A stretch of DNA of 24,203 nt from Clostridia bacterium (GCA_017549665.1 JAFYUD010000180.1:1-24203), one strand, 5' to 3'; counted from the first letter of the stretch, positions 14,502 through 22,685 are shown. Program-made: numbers and translations. The notes: generated by a model from the letters alone, not told the origin.

Positions 14502-15650
14502 ATGAAAAAGTCTTTTGTAAAGATTATTTCAGTTGTTATTGCAGTTATGTTAGCTGTTACTGCAATGGCATGTATGGCATCTGCAGCTGTTATTGAAGGT
14601 TGCACATGTAACTGTTGTAAAACCTGCGCTGATGCCGGCAACAACGGCACAATCGGCGGAAACAGAGATATCTATCTCGTACTTGACGTTTCCGGCAGTA
14701 TGAGCGGCACTCCCATCAAGGCTCTCAAGGAATCTGCAAAGCAGTTCTGCGCTACAATGATGGAAGATGAAACAGGTATCAACAGAATTGCTATCGTTAC
14801 ATATGGTACAGATGTTGAAACTTACAACTTCTCAGCTGATTACGAAGATCTTGCTGAAATCATCGACGGTCTTACAGCAAAGGGCAGCACAGCAATGTAC
14901 GACGCTCTCATGGCTGTTAAGGACATCAATGAAAAAGTAGGCAACGAAGAAGCTACAAAGCATGTTGTTATCATGGCTGACGGTCTTCCCAACGAAGGTG
15001 CTACACTTTCAAGCGGCAAGTACACAAGCAAGGACAGCACAATGTACTACAAGCACGGCAATGCTGTTTTCTCAACAGCAGCAGGTATGTGGTATGATTA
15101 TGAAATCTATTCAATCGGTTTCTTCCACAACCTTGGCGGCAGCCAGCTCAAGTTCGGCACACTCCTTATGGGTGATATCCACAACACAATCTACCAGGAA
15201 GTTTTCGATCCTGACAAGCTTCTTGATGCTTTCACAGGCGTAGCTGATTGCATTATCGACAAGTGCATCTGTGATGAAGGCTGCGATTGCGGAGTTAAGT
15301 TCAACTGCTGCGAAGAGTGTACAGGCAAGAAGCCTGGTTGCGCTTGCGGCAACCCCAATTGCTTTGCAGAATGCACAGGCGACTGCGAATGCATGAAGGA
15401 TGACGGTGTTTGTGACTGTACAGACATCTGCTACGGTGATTGCAAGAACGACAGCTGTGAGCAGGAAGATTGTGATACAGACGGTTGTCTTGAACCTACA
15501 ACAGCTAAGAAATGTCCCGTATGCGGCAACGAAAACTGCACATGTAAGAAGATCCCTCAGACAGGTGATTCTATGGTAGGCGTTGCAGCTGCTGCAGTAG
15601 TAATGCTTGCAGGTATTGCATTTGTTGCTACAAAGAAACGTGAAGATTAA
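14502..15650 (+). CDS. Secreted VWA-domain protein with cysteine-rich stalk and IPQTG sortase signal
   Basis: The 382-residue product is exported and wall-anchored by prediction. A signal peptide covers residues 1-28 (KKSFVKIISVVIAVMLAV, cut after ASA). A short CTCNCCKTC cluster spans 34-42. A von Willebrand A domain runs from about 55 to 245, with a complete metal site: DVSGS (D62, S64, S66), T130 in GSTAMYD and D160 in MADGLPNEG. Residues 250-348 form a stalk with 25 cysteines in 99 residues and many acidic residues. The end is a sorting signal: KKIPQTG at 349-355, a hydrophobic helix and KKRED. VWA domains bind proteins or matrix via a metal ion. The ligand is unknown. The gene stands alone between a consensus promoter and a terminator, directly before two sortase genes that may anchor it. 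Confidence 0.9.
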   Translation: MKKSFVKIISVVIAVMLAVTAMACMASAAVIEGCTCNCCKTCADAGNNGTIGGNRDIYLVLDVSGSMSGTPIKALKESAKQFCATMMEDETGINRIAIVTYGTDVETYNFSADYEDLAEIIDGLTAKGSTAMYDALMAVKDINEKVGNEEATKHVVIMADGLPNEGATLSSGKYTSKDSTMYYKHGNAVFSTAAGMWYDYEIYSIGFFHNLGGSQLKFGTLLMGDIHNTIYQEVFDPDKLLDAFTGVADCIIDKCICDEGCDCGVKFNCCEECTGKKPGCACGNPNCFAECTGDCECMKDDGVCDCTDICYGDCKNDSCEQEDCDTDGCLEPTTAKKCPVCGNENCTCKKIPQTGDSMVGVAAAAVVMLAGIAFVATKKRED

Positions 15651-15667
15651 TAATCATGTTTATACTG

Positions 15668-15696
15668 AAACCGATGGTTAACCCATCGGTTTTTTT
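15668..15696 (+). terminator. Intrinsic terminator after the VWA gene
   Basis: AAACCGATGG and CCATCGGTTT form a perfect 10-bp stem around a TTAAC loop, followed by a T-run. It ends the VWA transcript before the pncC promoter. Confidence 0.92.
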
Positions 15697-15753
15697 ATAT
15701 TCATTTTTCTTATTTTGACCAAAAAAATTACAGAATTGACATCAATTTTGTAC

Positions 15754-15782
15754 TTGTACTTATTAATACTTTATGTTATACT
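15754..15782 (+). promoter_or_regulatory. Probable promoter of the pncC-sortase gene run
   Basis: TTGTAC (15754-15759), 17 nt and TATACT (15777-15782). A perfect TTGACA at 15736-15741 is also nearby but is too far from this -10 box. The predicted start leaves a leader of about 60 nt rich in A and T. Confidence 0.55.
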
Positions 15783-15795
15783 ATACGAGTATAGT
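15780..15795. repeat. Inverted repeat ACTATAC-GA-GTATAGT overlapping the pncC -10 box
   Basis: Two perfect 7-bp arms are separated by 2 nt, beginning inside the -10 hexamer. The position suits an operator. It does not match the Firmicute LexA box (CGAAC/GTTCG), so no regulator can be named. Confidence 0.5.
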
Positions 15796-15851
15796 TATAT
15801 ATAAATAAAATATATAATATACGGAAATCAGCAGAAGTCAGGTTTTTCAGT

Positions 15852-16334
15852 ATGAAAGATTATGCTAAGGAAACCGTCAGATTACTGACAGAAAAAAATC
15901 TCACAATCACAACAGCAGAATCATGCACAGGCGGTCTTATTTCAAAAATGATTACCGATGTCAGCGGTGCGTCAGCTGTGTTTGAATGCGGTGTTGTATC
16001 TTATGCAAACCATATCAAGCATTCCCTTCTGGGAGTATCAGAAGAGACACTCAGAACTTACGGTGCTGTCAGTGAAGAAACTGTAAAAGAGATGGTTTCG
16101 GGAGCTGTAAAGATTTCAGGTGCTGATGTCGCAGTTGCGGTCAGCGGTATCGCAGGACCGAATTCCGATGACACACTCAAGCCCGTAGGTCTTATCTGGC
16201 TTGCAGTTTACCGTGACGGAAAAATCACAACAAAAAAACTCAACAACAATTTCACTGAAAATATACGAGACAACAACAGAAACTCAGCAGCACACGAGGC
16301 ATTGAAGCTTGTCTGCAGTGTGCTTGATAACTGA
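15852..16334 (+). CDS. pncC: Nicotinamide-nucleotide amidohydrolase (stand-alone CinA C-terminal domain)
   Basis: The 160-residue product is a complete CinA C-terminal/PncC domain. It shows TTAESCTGGLISKMITDVSG (nucleophile Ser region), FECGVVSYANHIKHSLLGV, the conserved YGAVSEETVKEM and VAVSGIAGP. PncC deamidates nicotinamide mononucleotide to nicotinate mononucleotide, recycling NAD. In many Firmicutes this domain is fused behind a MoCF-type N-terminal domain in full-length CinA; here that half is absent from this gene. A protein resembling the missing half is encoded at 19255-20331. The ribosome binding site is weak (AGG 10-12 nt before ATG). The next gene, a sortase, starts 14 nt after the stop. 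Confidence 0.95.
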   Translation: MKDYAKETVRLLTEKNLTITTAESCTGGLISKMITDVSGASAVFECGVVSYANHIKHSLLGVSEETLRTYGAVSEETVKEMVSGAVKISGADVAVAVSGIAGPNSDDTLKPVGLIWLAVYRDGKITTKKLNNNFTENIRDNNRNSAAHEALKLVCSVLDN

Positions 16335-16348
16335 AGGGGATAAAAATC

Positions 16349-17560
16349 ATGGACGAAATGAACAACAAAAACATAAAACCCGCAATTGCAAGAACAGGTG
16401 CAGGCAGCAAGCCTGTTGCAACTGCACAGCCCAAGCCTCAGAAGGAAGAGCCTGCTATAGAAGAACCTGCAACAGAAGCTCCCGCTGAGACAGCAGCAGC
16501 TGCTGCTGCAAGTGATGCATTTGCTCAGGCATATCAGCAACACAAGCAGGAAGTTCAGTCTGCAAGTGAAGAAGTCATTACAGTAAGTGACATATCTGCA
16601 GAAGATAATGCAAAGAAAAAGTTCAACACTATCCTCGTTGTACTTATTATCCTCACAGCTTCAATATTCACAGCTTCATGTGCAACTCTTTTCATGGGAC
16701 TTATTCCCGAGAAATCCGCTCCTGTTTACTCTGATGATAATGATGTTGTTCCCGAAGAAAACATCTTCAGCGCTACCCTTTCAACACCGTTTGCAATTAC
16801 AAACCCCGAATTCACAGAATATCCTGCAGGAATTCAGGAAAAATATAAAGCTCTTTACATGCAGAATCAGGACTTTGTCGGCTGGCTTACTGTCCCCGGC
16901 ACAAGCATTGACACTCCCGTATATCAGGCAAGCAACAACGACTATTATCTCAAGCATGACAATTATGATACCTACACAAAGTACGGTATTCCCTTCCTTG
17001 ATATGTACTGCGGAGTTGAAACATTAAGCAGGAACTCAACTATCTACGGTCACAACTTTGACAACGGTCTTATTTTTGACCATCTTCACAAATATCAGGA
17101 TATTGAATTTTTCAAAGAAAATCCAATTATCGAGTTCAACACTCTTTACAAGGATTACAAGTGGAAAATCATTGCGGCATTCCACACTAACGGAAGCTCT
17201 GACGGTGATAACGGATATCTTTTCTACTACATCGCCGCTAACATGGGCAACAGAAACTTCATGGAATTCTACGATGAGCTTCAGCAGAGAAGCTACATTC
17301 ATACAGGCGTTGACGTCAACGAAACAGATAAGATTCTCACTCTTTCAACATGTACATATTTCTTCGACAGAAACGGTAAGCTTGAAAATGCACGTTTTGC
17401 CGTTGTAGCAAGACTTGTACGTGAAGGTGAAAGCACAGAAATCGATCCCACACTTGCAAAGGCTAATGATAACGTCCGTTATCCTCAGCTTTACTACACA
17501 GTATTCGGCGGAAAAAACCCCTACAAAAATGCAACGCAGTGGGAAGCCGGAGACTATTAA
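16349..17560 (+). CDS. srtB: Class B sortase, membrane-anchored (first of two)
   Basis: The 403-residue product has a low-complexity Pro/Ala/Glu-rich cytoplasmic region (1-88), one membrane helix at about 92-118 (NTILVVLIILTASIFTAS) and an extracellular sortase domain. Catalytic residues are visible: H235 in TIYGHNFDNG, C335 in TLSTCTYFF and R349 in ARFAVVARLVR. The helix-rich insert between strands and the GHN and TLSTC contexts point to class B. Sortases cut at a TG-type motif and join the substrate to the wall. The C-terminal ~50 residues after RLVREGEST continue to VRYPQ and an aromatic end, a tail shared with the next sortase. An AAGGGGAT site precedes the ATG. The VWA protein next door, with IPQTG, is the nearest visible candidate substrate. 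Confidence 0.93.
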   Translation: MDEMNNKNIKPAIARTGAGSKPVATAQPKPQKEEPAIEEPATEAPAETAAAAAASDAFAQAYQQHKQEVQSASEEVITVSDISAEDNAKKKFNTILVVLIILTASIFTASCATLFMGLIPEKSAPVYSDDNDVVPEENIFSATLSTPFAITNPEFTEYPAGIQEKYKALYMQNQDFVGWLTVPGTSIDTPVYQASNNDYYLKHDNYDTYTKYGIPFLDMYCGVETLSRNSTIYGHNFDNGLIFDHLHKYQDIEFFKENPIIEFNTLYKDYKWKIIAAFHTNGSSDGDNGYLFYYIAANMGNRNFMEFYDELQQRSYIHTGVDVNETDKILTLSTCTYFFDRNGKLENARFAVVARLVREGESTEIDPTLAKANDNVRYPQLYYTVFGGKNPYKNATQWEAGDY

Positions 17561-17587
17561 TTAATTTACTAAGGAAGGATGACTTAA

Positions 17588-19204
17588 ATGTCAGAGTTTG
17601 ATAAAGATCCGATCATCAACGGTGACGAAGAAAATCACGATGTTCTTTCGGACCTTGATTCACTTTCAAAGAAATACGGCATTTCCTTTGATTCTGATAA
17701 ATACAAATCTCAGTCACAGACATCGTCCTTCACACCGTATTCTTACGGTACGGACACATCAAAGAATCACACTCCCCCGAGAAACAACACCCCCGCAAGA
17801 ACGCCGAGAATCGTTTTTGATGCACATTCACAGACAAACAATGTAAGAATTGTTTACGGCGACCGGCAGGATGCTCCTCAGGGACCTCAGGGCAGACGTG
17901 TTATTTATCAGGAAAATGAAGCTGAATCAATAGCTGAAAAGAGAAGAAGAAATGCAGCTGCTCCTCAGAGAACAAACAAAGGCTCTCAGGGCTTCGGCAG
18001 TCAGCCTTATGTCAGACACGTTGCAAGCAGTGACGAAGCTGTAAAGCGTGATGACGGTGAAGTTTTCACAAAAGCTTATGAAAAGAAAAAGGATGCTCCT
18101 GCAAGCAACACTGTAAATAATGAGAGTCATATTTCAGGTTCAAGCAGGTCAGTAGCTGTGAGTAAAAGCAAAAATCCTCATCAGCATCATGAAGACACTC
18201 CCCGTGAAAAAGCAGCAAAATTCTTCAGGACATTTATTCCCTGGAAAGGCGATTCAGCAAAGGAAGTTGTCAGAAAGATAATTATGAATGTCTCTGCAAT
18301 TCTTGTGCTTGTGTGCTTCGGATACTTTATTGACAGCTATATACAGCACCAGAATCAGCTCAGTCAGAATGAACAGCTTAAGGTCACAGAAGCTCCCACA
18401 GCAGCTGACGAGATTGATCCCTGGATTGCAATAAAAGAAAAATATCCCGACGTTGACTTCCCTGAAGGAATGAATATCAAATTTGCAAGTCTTTACGCTG
18501 CGAATCAGGATATGGTAGGATATCTTCACATTGACAACACAAACATCGATACACCTGTTGTTCAGAGCAAGGGTGACATTGATAATGATGGTGAAGATTT
18601 TTATTTGAGACACAATTTCTATAAGAGTGACGATAAATACGGTGTTGCATATCTCGATGCATACAATACCGGTTCAGAGCTTGATCAGAACAACACTATC
18701 TACGGTCATAACATGACGGACGGTCTTGCTTTTGCTCAGCTTGAAAAATATCACACTATTGAAGGCTTCAAGGAATCACCTGTCATCAAGTACAGCACAC
18801 TGTACAAGGATTACTACTTCAAGGTTTATGCAGTAATCATCACAAACGGTACTCCCGCAGGTGATAACAATTATCTCTTCAACTATATCGCAGCTTTCTT
18901 CCCCACAGATGAAAACTTTGAAGGTTTCATTCAGGCTCTTGATGAAAGAAAGCTTTACGACACAGGTGTTGATATAAACAAAGACGATAAGCTCATCACT
19001 CTTTCTACATGCTCATACGAAATCAAGCAGACAGGCATGGGCAGACTTGCTGTTATAGGCAGACTTGTCCGTGAGGGCGAAAGTACAGATGTGGATACTT
19101 CCCTTGCAACAGTCAATCCCAATGTCCGCTATCCGCAGATATGGTATGATGAACACAAGCTTTCAAATCCCTTTGCAAACGCATACAGATGGGAATCACA
19201 ATAA
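17588..19204 (+). CDS. srtB: Class B sortase with long cytoplasmic N-terminal extension (second of two)
   Basis: The 538-residue product repeats the design of the preceding gene. A very long polar, Pro/Ser/Arg-rich cytoplasmic region (1-228) is followed by a membrane helix at about 231-252 (IIMNVSAILVLVCFGYFIDS). The class B sortase domain has H374 (TIYGHNMTDG), C475 (TLSTCSYE) and R486 (GRLAVIGRLVR). The shared tail RLVREGEST...VRYPQ...W also occurs, so the pair probably arose by tandem duplication and diverged in the N-terminus. A typical sortase is about 200-250 residues, so the disordered cytoplasmic part is unusual and might bind a partner or target the enzyme. AAGGAAGGA precedes the ATG, 27 nt after the first sortase. 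Confidence 0.93.
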   Translation: MSEFDKDPIINGDEENHDVLSDLDSLSKKYGISFDSDKYKSQSQTSSFTPYSYGTDTSKNHTPPRNNTPARTPRIVFDAHSQTNNVRIVYGDRQDAPQGPQGRRVIYQENEAESIAEKRRRNAAAPQRTNKGSQGFGSQPYVRHVASSDEAVKRDDGEVFTKAYEKKKDAPASNTVNNESHISGSSRSVAVSKSKNPHQHHEDTPREKAAKFFRTFIPWKGDSAKEVVRKIIMNVSAILVLVCFGYFIDSYIQHQNQLSQNEQLKVTEAPTAADEIDPWIAIKEKYPDVDFPEGMNIKFASLYAANQDMVGYLHIDNTNIDTPVVQSKGDIDNDGEDFYLRHNFYKSDDKYGVAYLDAYNTGSELDQNNTIYGHNMTDGLAFAQLEKYHTIEGFKESPVIKYSTLYKDYYFKVYAVIITNGTPAGDNNYLFNYIAAFFPTDENFEGFIQALDERKLYDTGVDINKDDKLITLSTCSYEIKQTGMGRLAVIGRLVREGESTDVDTSLATVNPNVRYPQIWYDEHKLSNPFANAYRWESQ

Positions 19205-19218
19205 TCATTATTAAGTTT

Positions 19219-19236
19219 GGATAACTTCAGTTATCC
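19219..19236 (+). other. Hairpin directly before the ribosome binding site of the next gene
   Basis: GGATAAC-TTCA-GTTATCC is a perfect 7-bp stem with a 4-nt loop, ending one nt before GAAGGAGAGG. There is no T-run, so it is not a terminator. It may mark an RNA processing or stability site or affect translation of the downstream gene. Confidence 0.6.
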
Positions 19237-19254
19237 GAAGGAGAGGACTTAAAA

Positions 19255-20331
19255 GTGAAAATCAAAACAATTATATTCGGAGATGTTTCATCCCCCTCAC
19301 ATCTGAAACTCGAATCAGTAGTTTCCGAAGCATTTTCTGACATAACAAACAGCGAATGTGAATCCGCTTCTGTTTATTCTAAAGTTCAGGACGGTATGGC
19401 TGAGATTGCAAGCACACTCAGAAAAAACAACATCATTGTGCTTATGGCAGACGAAAAGCTGTATCACGAAGCAAAAAGAAATATCTGCAAGGCTTTCAAG
19501 TTTCAGATGGTTCACAATGAAACAGTTCTTGAAAAACATAAAGCACTCAAAGACAGTGAGAGATACATGCTTCATGCTCTCACACCTAAAAATGCAACTG
19601 TTTTCCACCTTTCAGACGGACTTTTCCCCGGCTTTGCCGTAAGATCAAAAAGTCAGTGTATTTTCTTCCTTCCTTTTTCTGAAGACAGAACATTTCTGAC
19701 AATGAAAAAGTATGTTTTCCCTTACATAAGCAGAGTTTACGGTGCAACACTCCCCGCTTTCTCAGACTATGAGGTAAATTACTCCGCTGAAGTACTCAGA
19801 AAACAGCTTGAAGGAACTGACACACAGATTTCAATCTCAAACACACCTGTTGCAAAATATATTGCACACGCAGGCAAGAGTATTGACAGCTTCGACAAGC
19901 ACGTTTCTTATGCTCCCTATGACAGCAGAAAGGCTGCAAAAGAAGGCGCTGAATATTCAGCTATCAGTGCATCCGAATATCATCAGTGCCGCTTCGGTGC
20001 ATCAATAACCGAAAGCAGTGACAATGCGGACGGCAGCTACGCTGCTACTATCGTTATCACAAACAGAAAGACTGCTACAATAAGAACAATTTCTTCTATC
20101 TCAGATGAGTCACACGAAGATTTCATGAATACAGTTGTAAATGAATTTTTTATTATGCTTGCGCATGAAATTCTTACAGCACCTGAGCTGACAGAAGAAG
20201 ATATCAAGTGTCTTGTACCTACACCGACTATCAACGGCATTCGTATACTTCTTTATGTTCTTATTTTTGCTGCGACATTCTTTACTACTTATGTTGTAGC
20301 GGCATTCTCAAATCTGGCAATATTCTCCTGA
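19255..20331 (+). CDS. Membrane-anchored protein resembling a decayed CinA/MoCF N-terminal domain
   Basis: The 358-residue product starts at GTG (19255), 8 nt after GGAGAGG. It has no signal peptide. One C-terminal membrane helix (IRILLYVLIFAATFFTTYVV) would tail-anchor it with the bulk in the cytoplasm. The first ~170 residues follow the order of the CinA N-terminal region. The opening strand-turn KIKTIIFGDVSSPS stands where CinA has its GTELLLG turn. Next comes an ADEKLYHEAKRNICKAF stretch where CinA has GGLGPTxDD, then SERYMLHALTPKNATVFHLS with DGLFPGFAVRSKSQCIFFLP. The last two resemble the CinA mLQA-xxP, APGF and lPGxPxE segments. The binding-loop residues are missing, so it may be inactive. 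This homology was read by eye and needs a profile search. It lies 2.9 kb after the separate pncC gene in the same gene run. Confidence 0.75.
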   Translation: MKIKTIIFGDVSSPSHLKLESVVSEAFSDITNSECESASVYSKVQDGMAEIASTLRKNNIIVLMADEKLYHEAKRNICKAFKFQMVHNETVLEKHKALKDSERYMLHALTPKNATVFHLSDGLFPGFAVRSKSQCIFFLPFSEDRTFLTMKKYVFPYISRVYGATLPAFSDYEVNYSAEVLRKQLEGTDTQISISNTPVAKYIAHAGKSIDSFDKHVSYAPYDSRKAAKEGAEYSAISASEYHQCRFGASITESSDNADGSYAATIVITNRKTATIRTISSISDESHEDFMNTVVNEFFIMLAHEILTAPELTEEDIKCLVPTPTINGIRILLYVLIFAATFFTTYVVAAFSNLAIFS

Positions 20332-20332
20332 C

Positions 20333-21640
20333 ATGAAAAAAAGTCAAAGAATTTTACCCATCGCAATAAAAATAATTCTTCCTGTTACCCTCTCTGCGCT
20401 TCTTGCGGTATTGATTATTTATCTGGTAAATCCGCCTGAGCAAAAAATCCGGGGAGACATAAACGGCGATGGTATTGTTTCGCAGTCAGAAGTTGATTTT
20501 ATTCTCAGTACTGCTGCAGCAAAAATTTCTGATACAGACACGAAGAAAATAATTCTTGCGGATGTTAATAAAGACGGAATCGTTTCCGCAGCAGATGCAA
20601 GAGAAGCTGCAAAGTATATGAATTTCTCTGTAAATGTTATTGAAGGCGCAATGCCCGAAACAACGACTACTGCACTTGTAAACAACTCATTTACTGCTAC
20701 AGATGCTGTCAACGGTGAAGCTATTCCGGTATCAGATACAAACAACGGCTACAATGTAATCAGCAATGCAAAAATGTATATCTATCCTGATATGTCTCAG
20801 GTAATGCAGGTAAGAGATTCATTTGTAATCGTAACCTTCGGTTGGGGACACGGTGTAGGCATGAGTCAGCAGGGTGCTATCGGTCTTGCAAGAGCCGGCT
20901 ACTCATATATTCAGATTCTTCAGCATTACTACTCAAATGTAGCAATCATGCAGGAGCAATATCCCGCAACTGTACGCTGTGCAGGACGTGATGTTGACAC
21001 GGTTGAAATGCTTGCAAGAATCGTACAGATGGAAATAGCAGGATGTACAAACAAAAACAGTGCAGCTGATTACAACGCATTAAGAGCACAGGCTGTTGCA
21101 GCATATACAAATATGAAGTACAGCAACTACTCTGTAAGCGGATGCTCTTATGTCAGCAGCTACTCAAAATGCCGTGATGATGTAAAACAGATTGCGCAGG
21201 AAGTTGCAGGTCAGTACATGATTTACAACGGAAATGTGATCTATGCATATTATTCAGCATGTTCAGGTGGTGTTGCAGCCAGATATGAACAGATATGGGG
21301 CAGCACAAATAAAGATATGTCATATCTTACAAACTGTGCATCATATTACGACTGTTATACATCTGACTACGTAACAGCAACAGCTTACTCCCCTGCTGCA
21401 ATAAAAGAATATATAACAAATTACGACCCGTCAATCAAACTTTCGGATGATCCGTCAGAGTGGATCAGAATTCTCTCCCACGATGATGCTGTCAACGAAA
21501 ACATCGGTTATGTTTCAGCTATGCAGATCGGTGACAGAACAATCAACGAAGGTGCAGGTCTTAAATTCAGGGATAAAATAATGAAGTACGACATAAAATC
21601 TCCGTGCTTTGCTATTATATACAACGGTAAATATTTATAA
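20333..21640 (+). CDS. SpoIID/LytB-domain protein with N-terminal dockerin repeats; domain order permuted
   Basis: The 435-residue product has an N-terminal membrane helix (about 9-31), so it is a surface protein. Residues 41-97 hold two dockerin-type calcium loops, GDINGDGIVSQSE and ADVNKDGIVSAAD, each followed by a helix. After a Thr-rich linker comes FGWGHGVGMSQQGAIGLARA (169-188) with YIQILQHYY. Only then come VEMLARIVQMEI (probable catalytic Glu234), ALRAQAVAAYT (249-259) and AYYSACSGG (305-313). The protein ends GLKFRDKI..SPCFAIIYNGKYL. In canonical SpoIID the GHGVGMSQ block is at the C-terminal end, after the Glu and SGG blocks, so the order here is permuted. SpoIID enzymes cleave glycan strands lacking stem peptides. 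The ATG follows the previous stop by 1 nt with no clear ribosome binding site, implying coupling. Confidence 0.88.
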   Translation: MKKSQRILPIAIKIILPVTLSALLAVLIIYLVNPPEQKIRGDINGDGIVSQSEVDFILSTAAAKISDTDTKKIILADVNKDGIVSAADAREAAKYMNFSVNVIEGAMPETTTTALVNNSFTATDAVNGEAIPVSDTNNGYNVISNAKMYIYPDMSQVMQVRDSFVIVTFGWGHGVGMSQQGAIGLARAGYSYIQILQHYYSNVAIMQEQYPATVRCAGRDVDTVEMLARIVQMEIAGCTNKNSAADYNALRAQAVAAYTNMKYSNYSVSGCSYVSSYSKCRDDVKQIAQEVAGQYMIYNGNVIYAYYSACSGGVAARYEQIWGSTNKDMSYLTNCASYYDCYTSDYVTATAYSPAAIKEYITNYDPSIKLSDDPSEWIRILSHDDAVNENIGYVSAMQIGDRTINEGAGLKFRDKIMKYDIKSPCFAIIYNGKYL

Positions 21641-21671
21641 AACATATATCTAAAATGAAAGGTTGATTCAA

Positions 21672-22685
21672 ATGGCTATTCTTATAACAGGCGGCGCAGG
21701 ATATATCGGCTCTCATACTTGTGTAGAGCTTCTTGAATCCGGTTATGACATCGTTGTTATCGACAACTATTGCAACAGTTGCCCCGAAGCTCTTGAAAGA
21801 GTCAAGAAAATCACAGGTAAAGACTTCAGATATTATGAATGCGATATCCGTGACAAGGAAGGTCTTGACAAGATTTTCAAGGAAAATGATATCAATTCAG
21901 TTATTCACTTTGCAGGTCTCAAGGCTGTCGGTGAATCATGTCAGAAGCCTCTTGAATACTATGACAACAATATCGGCGGAACTATCGCTCTTATCGAAGT
22001 GATGCGTGAAAACAACTGTAAGACAATGGTATTCAGCTCTTCTGCTACAGTTTACGGTGCTGAAAATCCCGTACCCTTTGTTGAAACAATGAAGACAGGT
22101 ACAACAACAAATCCCTACGGTACAACAAAGCTTTACATCGAAACAATCCTCAGCGATATTGCTACTGCTGACGATGAATGGAGCGTTGTACTTCTCAGAT
22201 ACTTCAACCCCGTAGGCGCTCATATCAGCGGTCTTATCGGTGAAGCTCCCTCTTTCCCCAACAATCTTATGCCTTACATTTCACAGGTTGCTGTCGGTAA
22301 GAGAGAATTCCTCAGCGTTTTCGGTGATTGCTACGATACACCCGACGGCACCGGTGTAAGAGACTACATCCACGTTGTAGACCTTGCAAAAGGCCACGTA
22401 AAAGCAATTGCTTATGCACTTGACAAGAAGGGCACTGAAATATTCAACCTCGGCACAGGCAACGGCACAAGCGTACTTGAGCTTGTAAAAGCTTTTGAAG
22501 AAGCAAACGGTGTCAAGGTCCCCTACAAAATTGTTGAGCCCAGAGCCGGTGATATTGCAAACTGCTATGCAAATGCACAGAAAGCATTTGACATCCTCGG
22601 CTGGAAAGCAGAAAAGGACGTTACACTCATGTGTGAAGACACATGGAGATGGCAGAAAAACAATCCCAACGGTTATGAAAGCTAA
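21672..22685 (+). CDS. galE: UDP-glucose 4-epimerase
   Basis: The 337-residue product is GalE, which interconverts UDP-glucose and UDP-galactose using bound NAD. It shows the Rossmann motif [10 protein letters not shown] (6-15), [11 protein letters not shown] (79-89), FSSSATVYG with the catalytic Ser, and the active pair Y149 and K153 in NPYGTTK. It also has [11 protein letters not shown] and the C-terminal [15 protein letters not shown] start at the ATG at 21672 (AAAGG 9 nt before); a TTG three codons earlier is in frame but lacks a site. Length matches the family. It sits inside the surface-protein gene run and overlaps the next gene by 11 nt, so it probably supplies UDP-galactose for exported glycans (inference). 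Confidence 0.97.
   Translation: MAILITGGAGYIGSHTCVELLESGYDIVVIDNYCNSCPEALERVKKITGKDFRYYECDIRDKEGLDKIFKENDINSVIHFAGLKAVGESCQKPLEYYDNNIGGTIALIEVMRENNCKTMVFSSSATVYGAENPVPFVETMKTGTTTNPYGTTKLYIETILSDIATADDEWSVVLLRYFNPVGAHISGLIGEAPSFPNNLMPYISQVAVGKREFLSVFGDCYDTPDGTGVRDYIHVVDLAKGHVKAIAYALDKKGTEIFNLGTGNGTSVLELVKAFEEANGVKVPYKIVEPRAGDIANCYANAQKAFDILGWKAEKDVTLMCEDTWRWQKNNPNGYES

Noticed and set aside
14324..14650. Open frame of 108 codons on the minus strand over the divergent promoters and the VWA start
   Set aside because: It covers two good promoters and the signal-peptide region of a supported gene on the other strand and has no ribosome binding site.
15736..15741. TTGACA as the -35 box of pncC
   Set aside because: The hexamer is perfect but lies 35 nt before TATACT and no -10 box at 16-18 nt follows; TTGTAC at 15754 has correct spacing instead.
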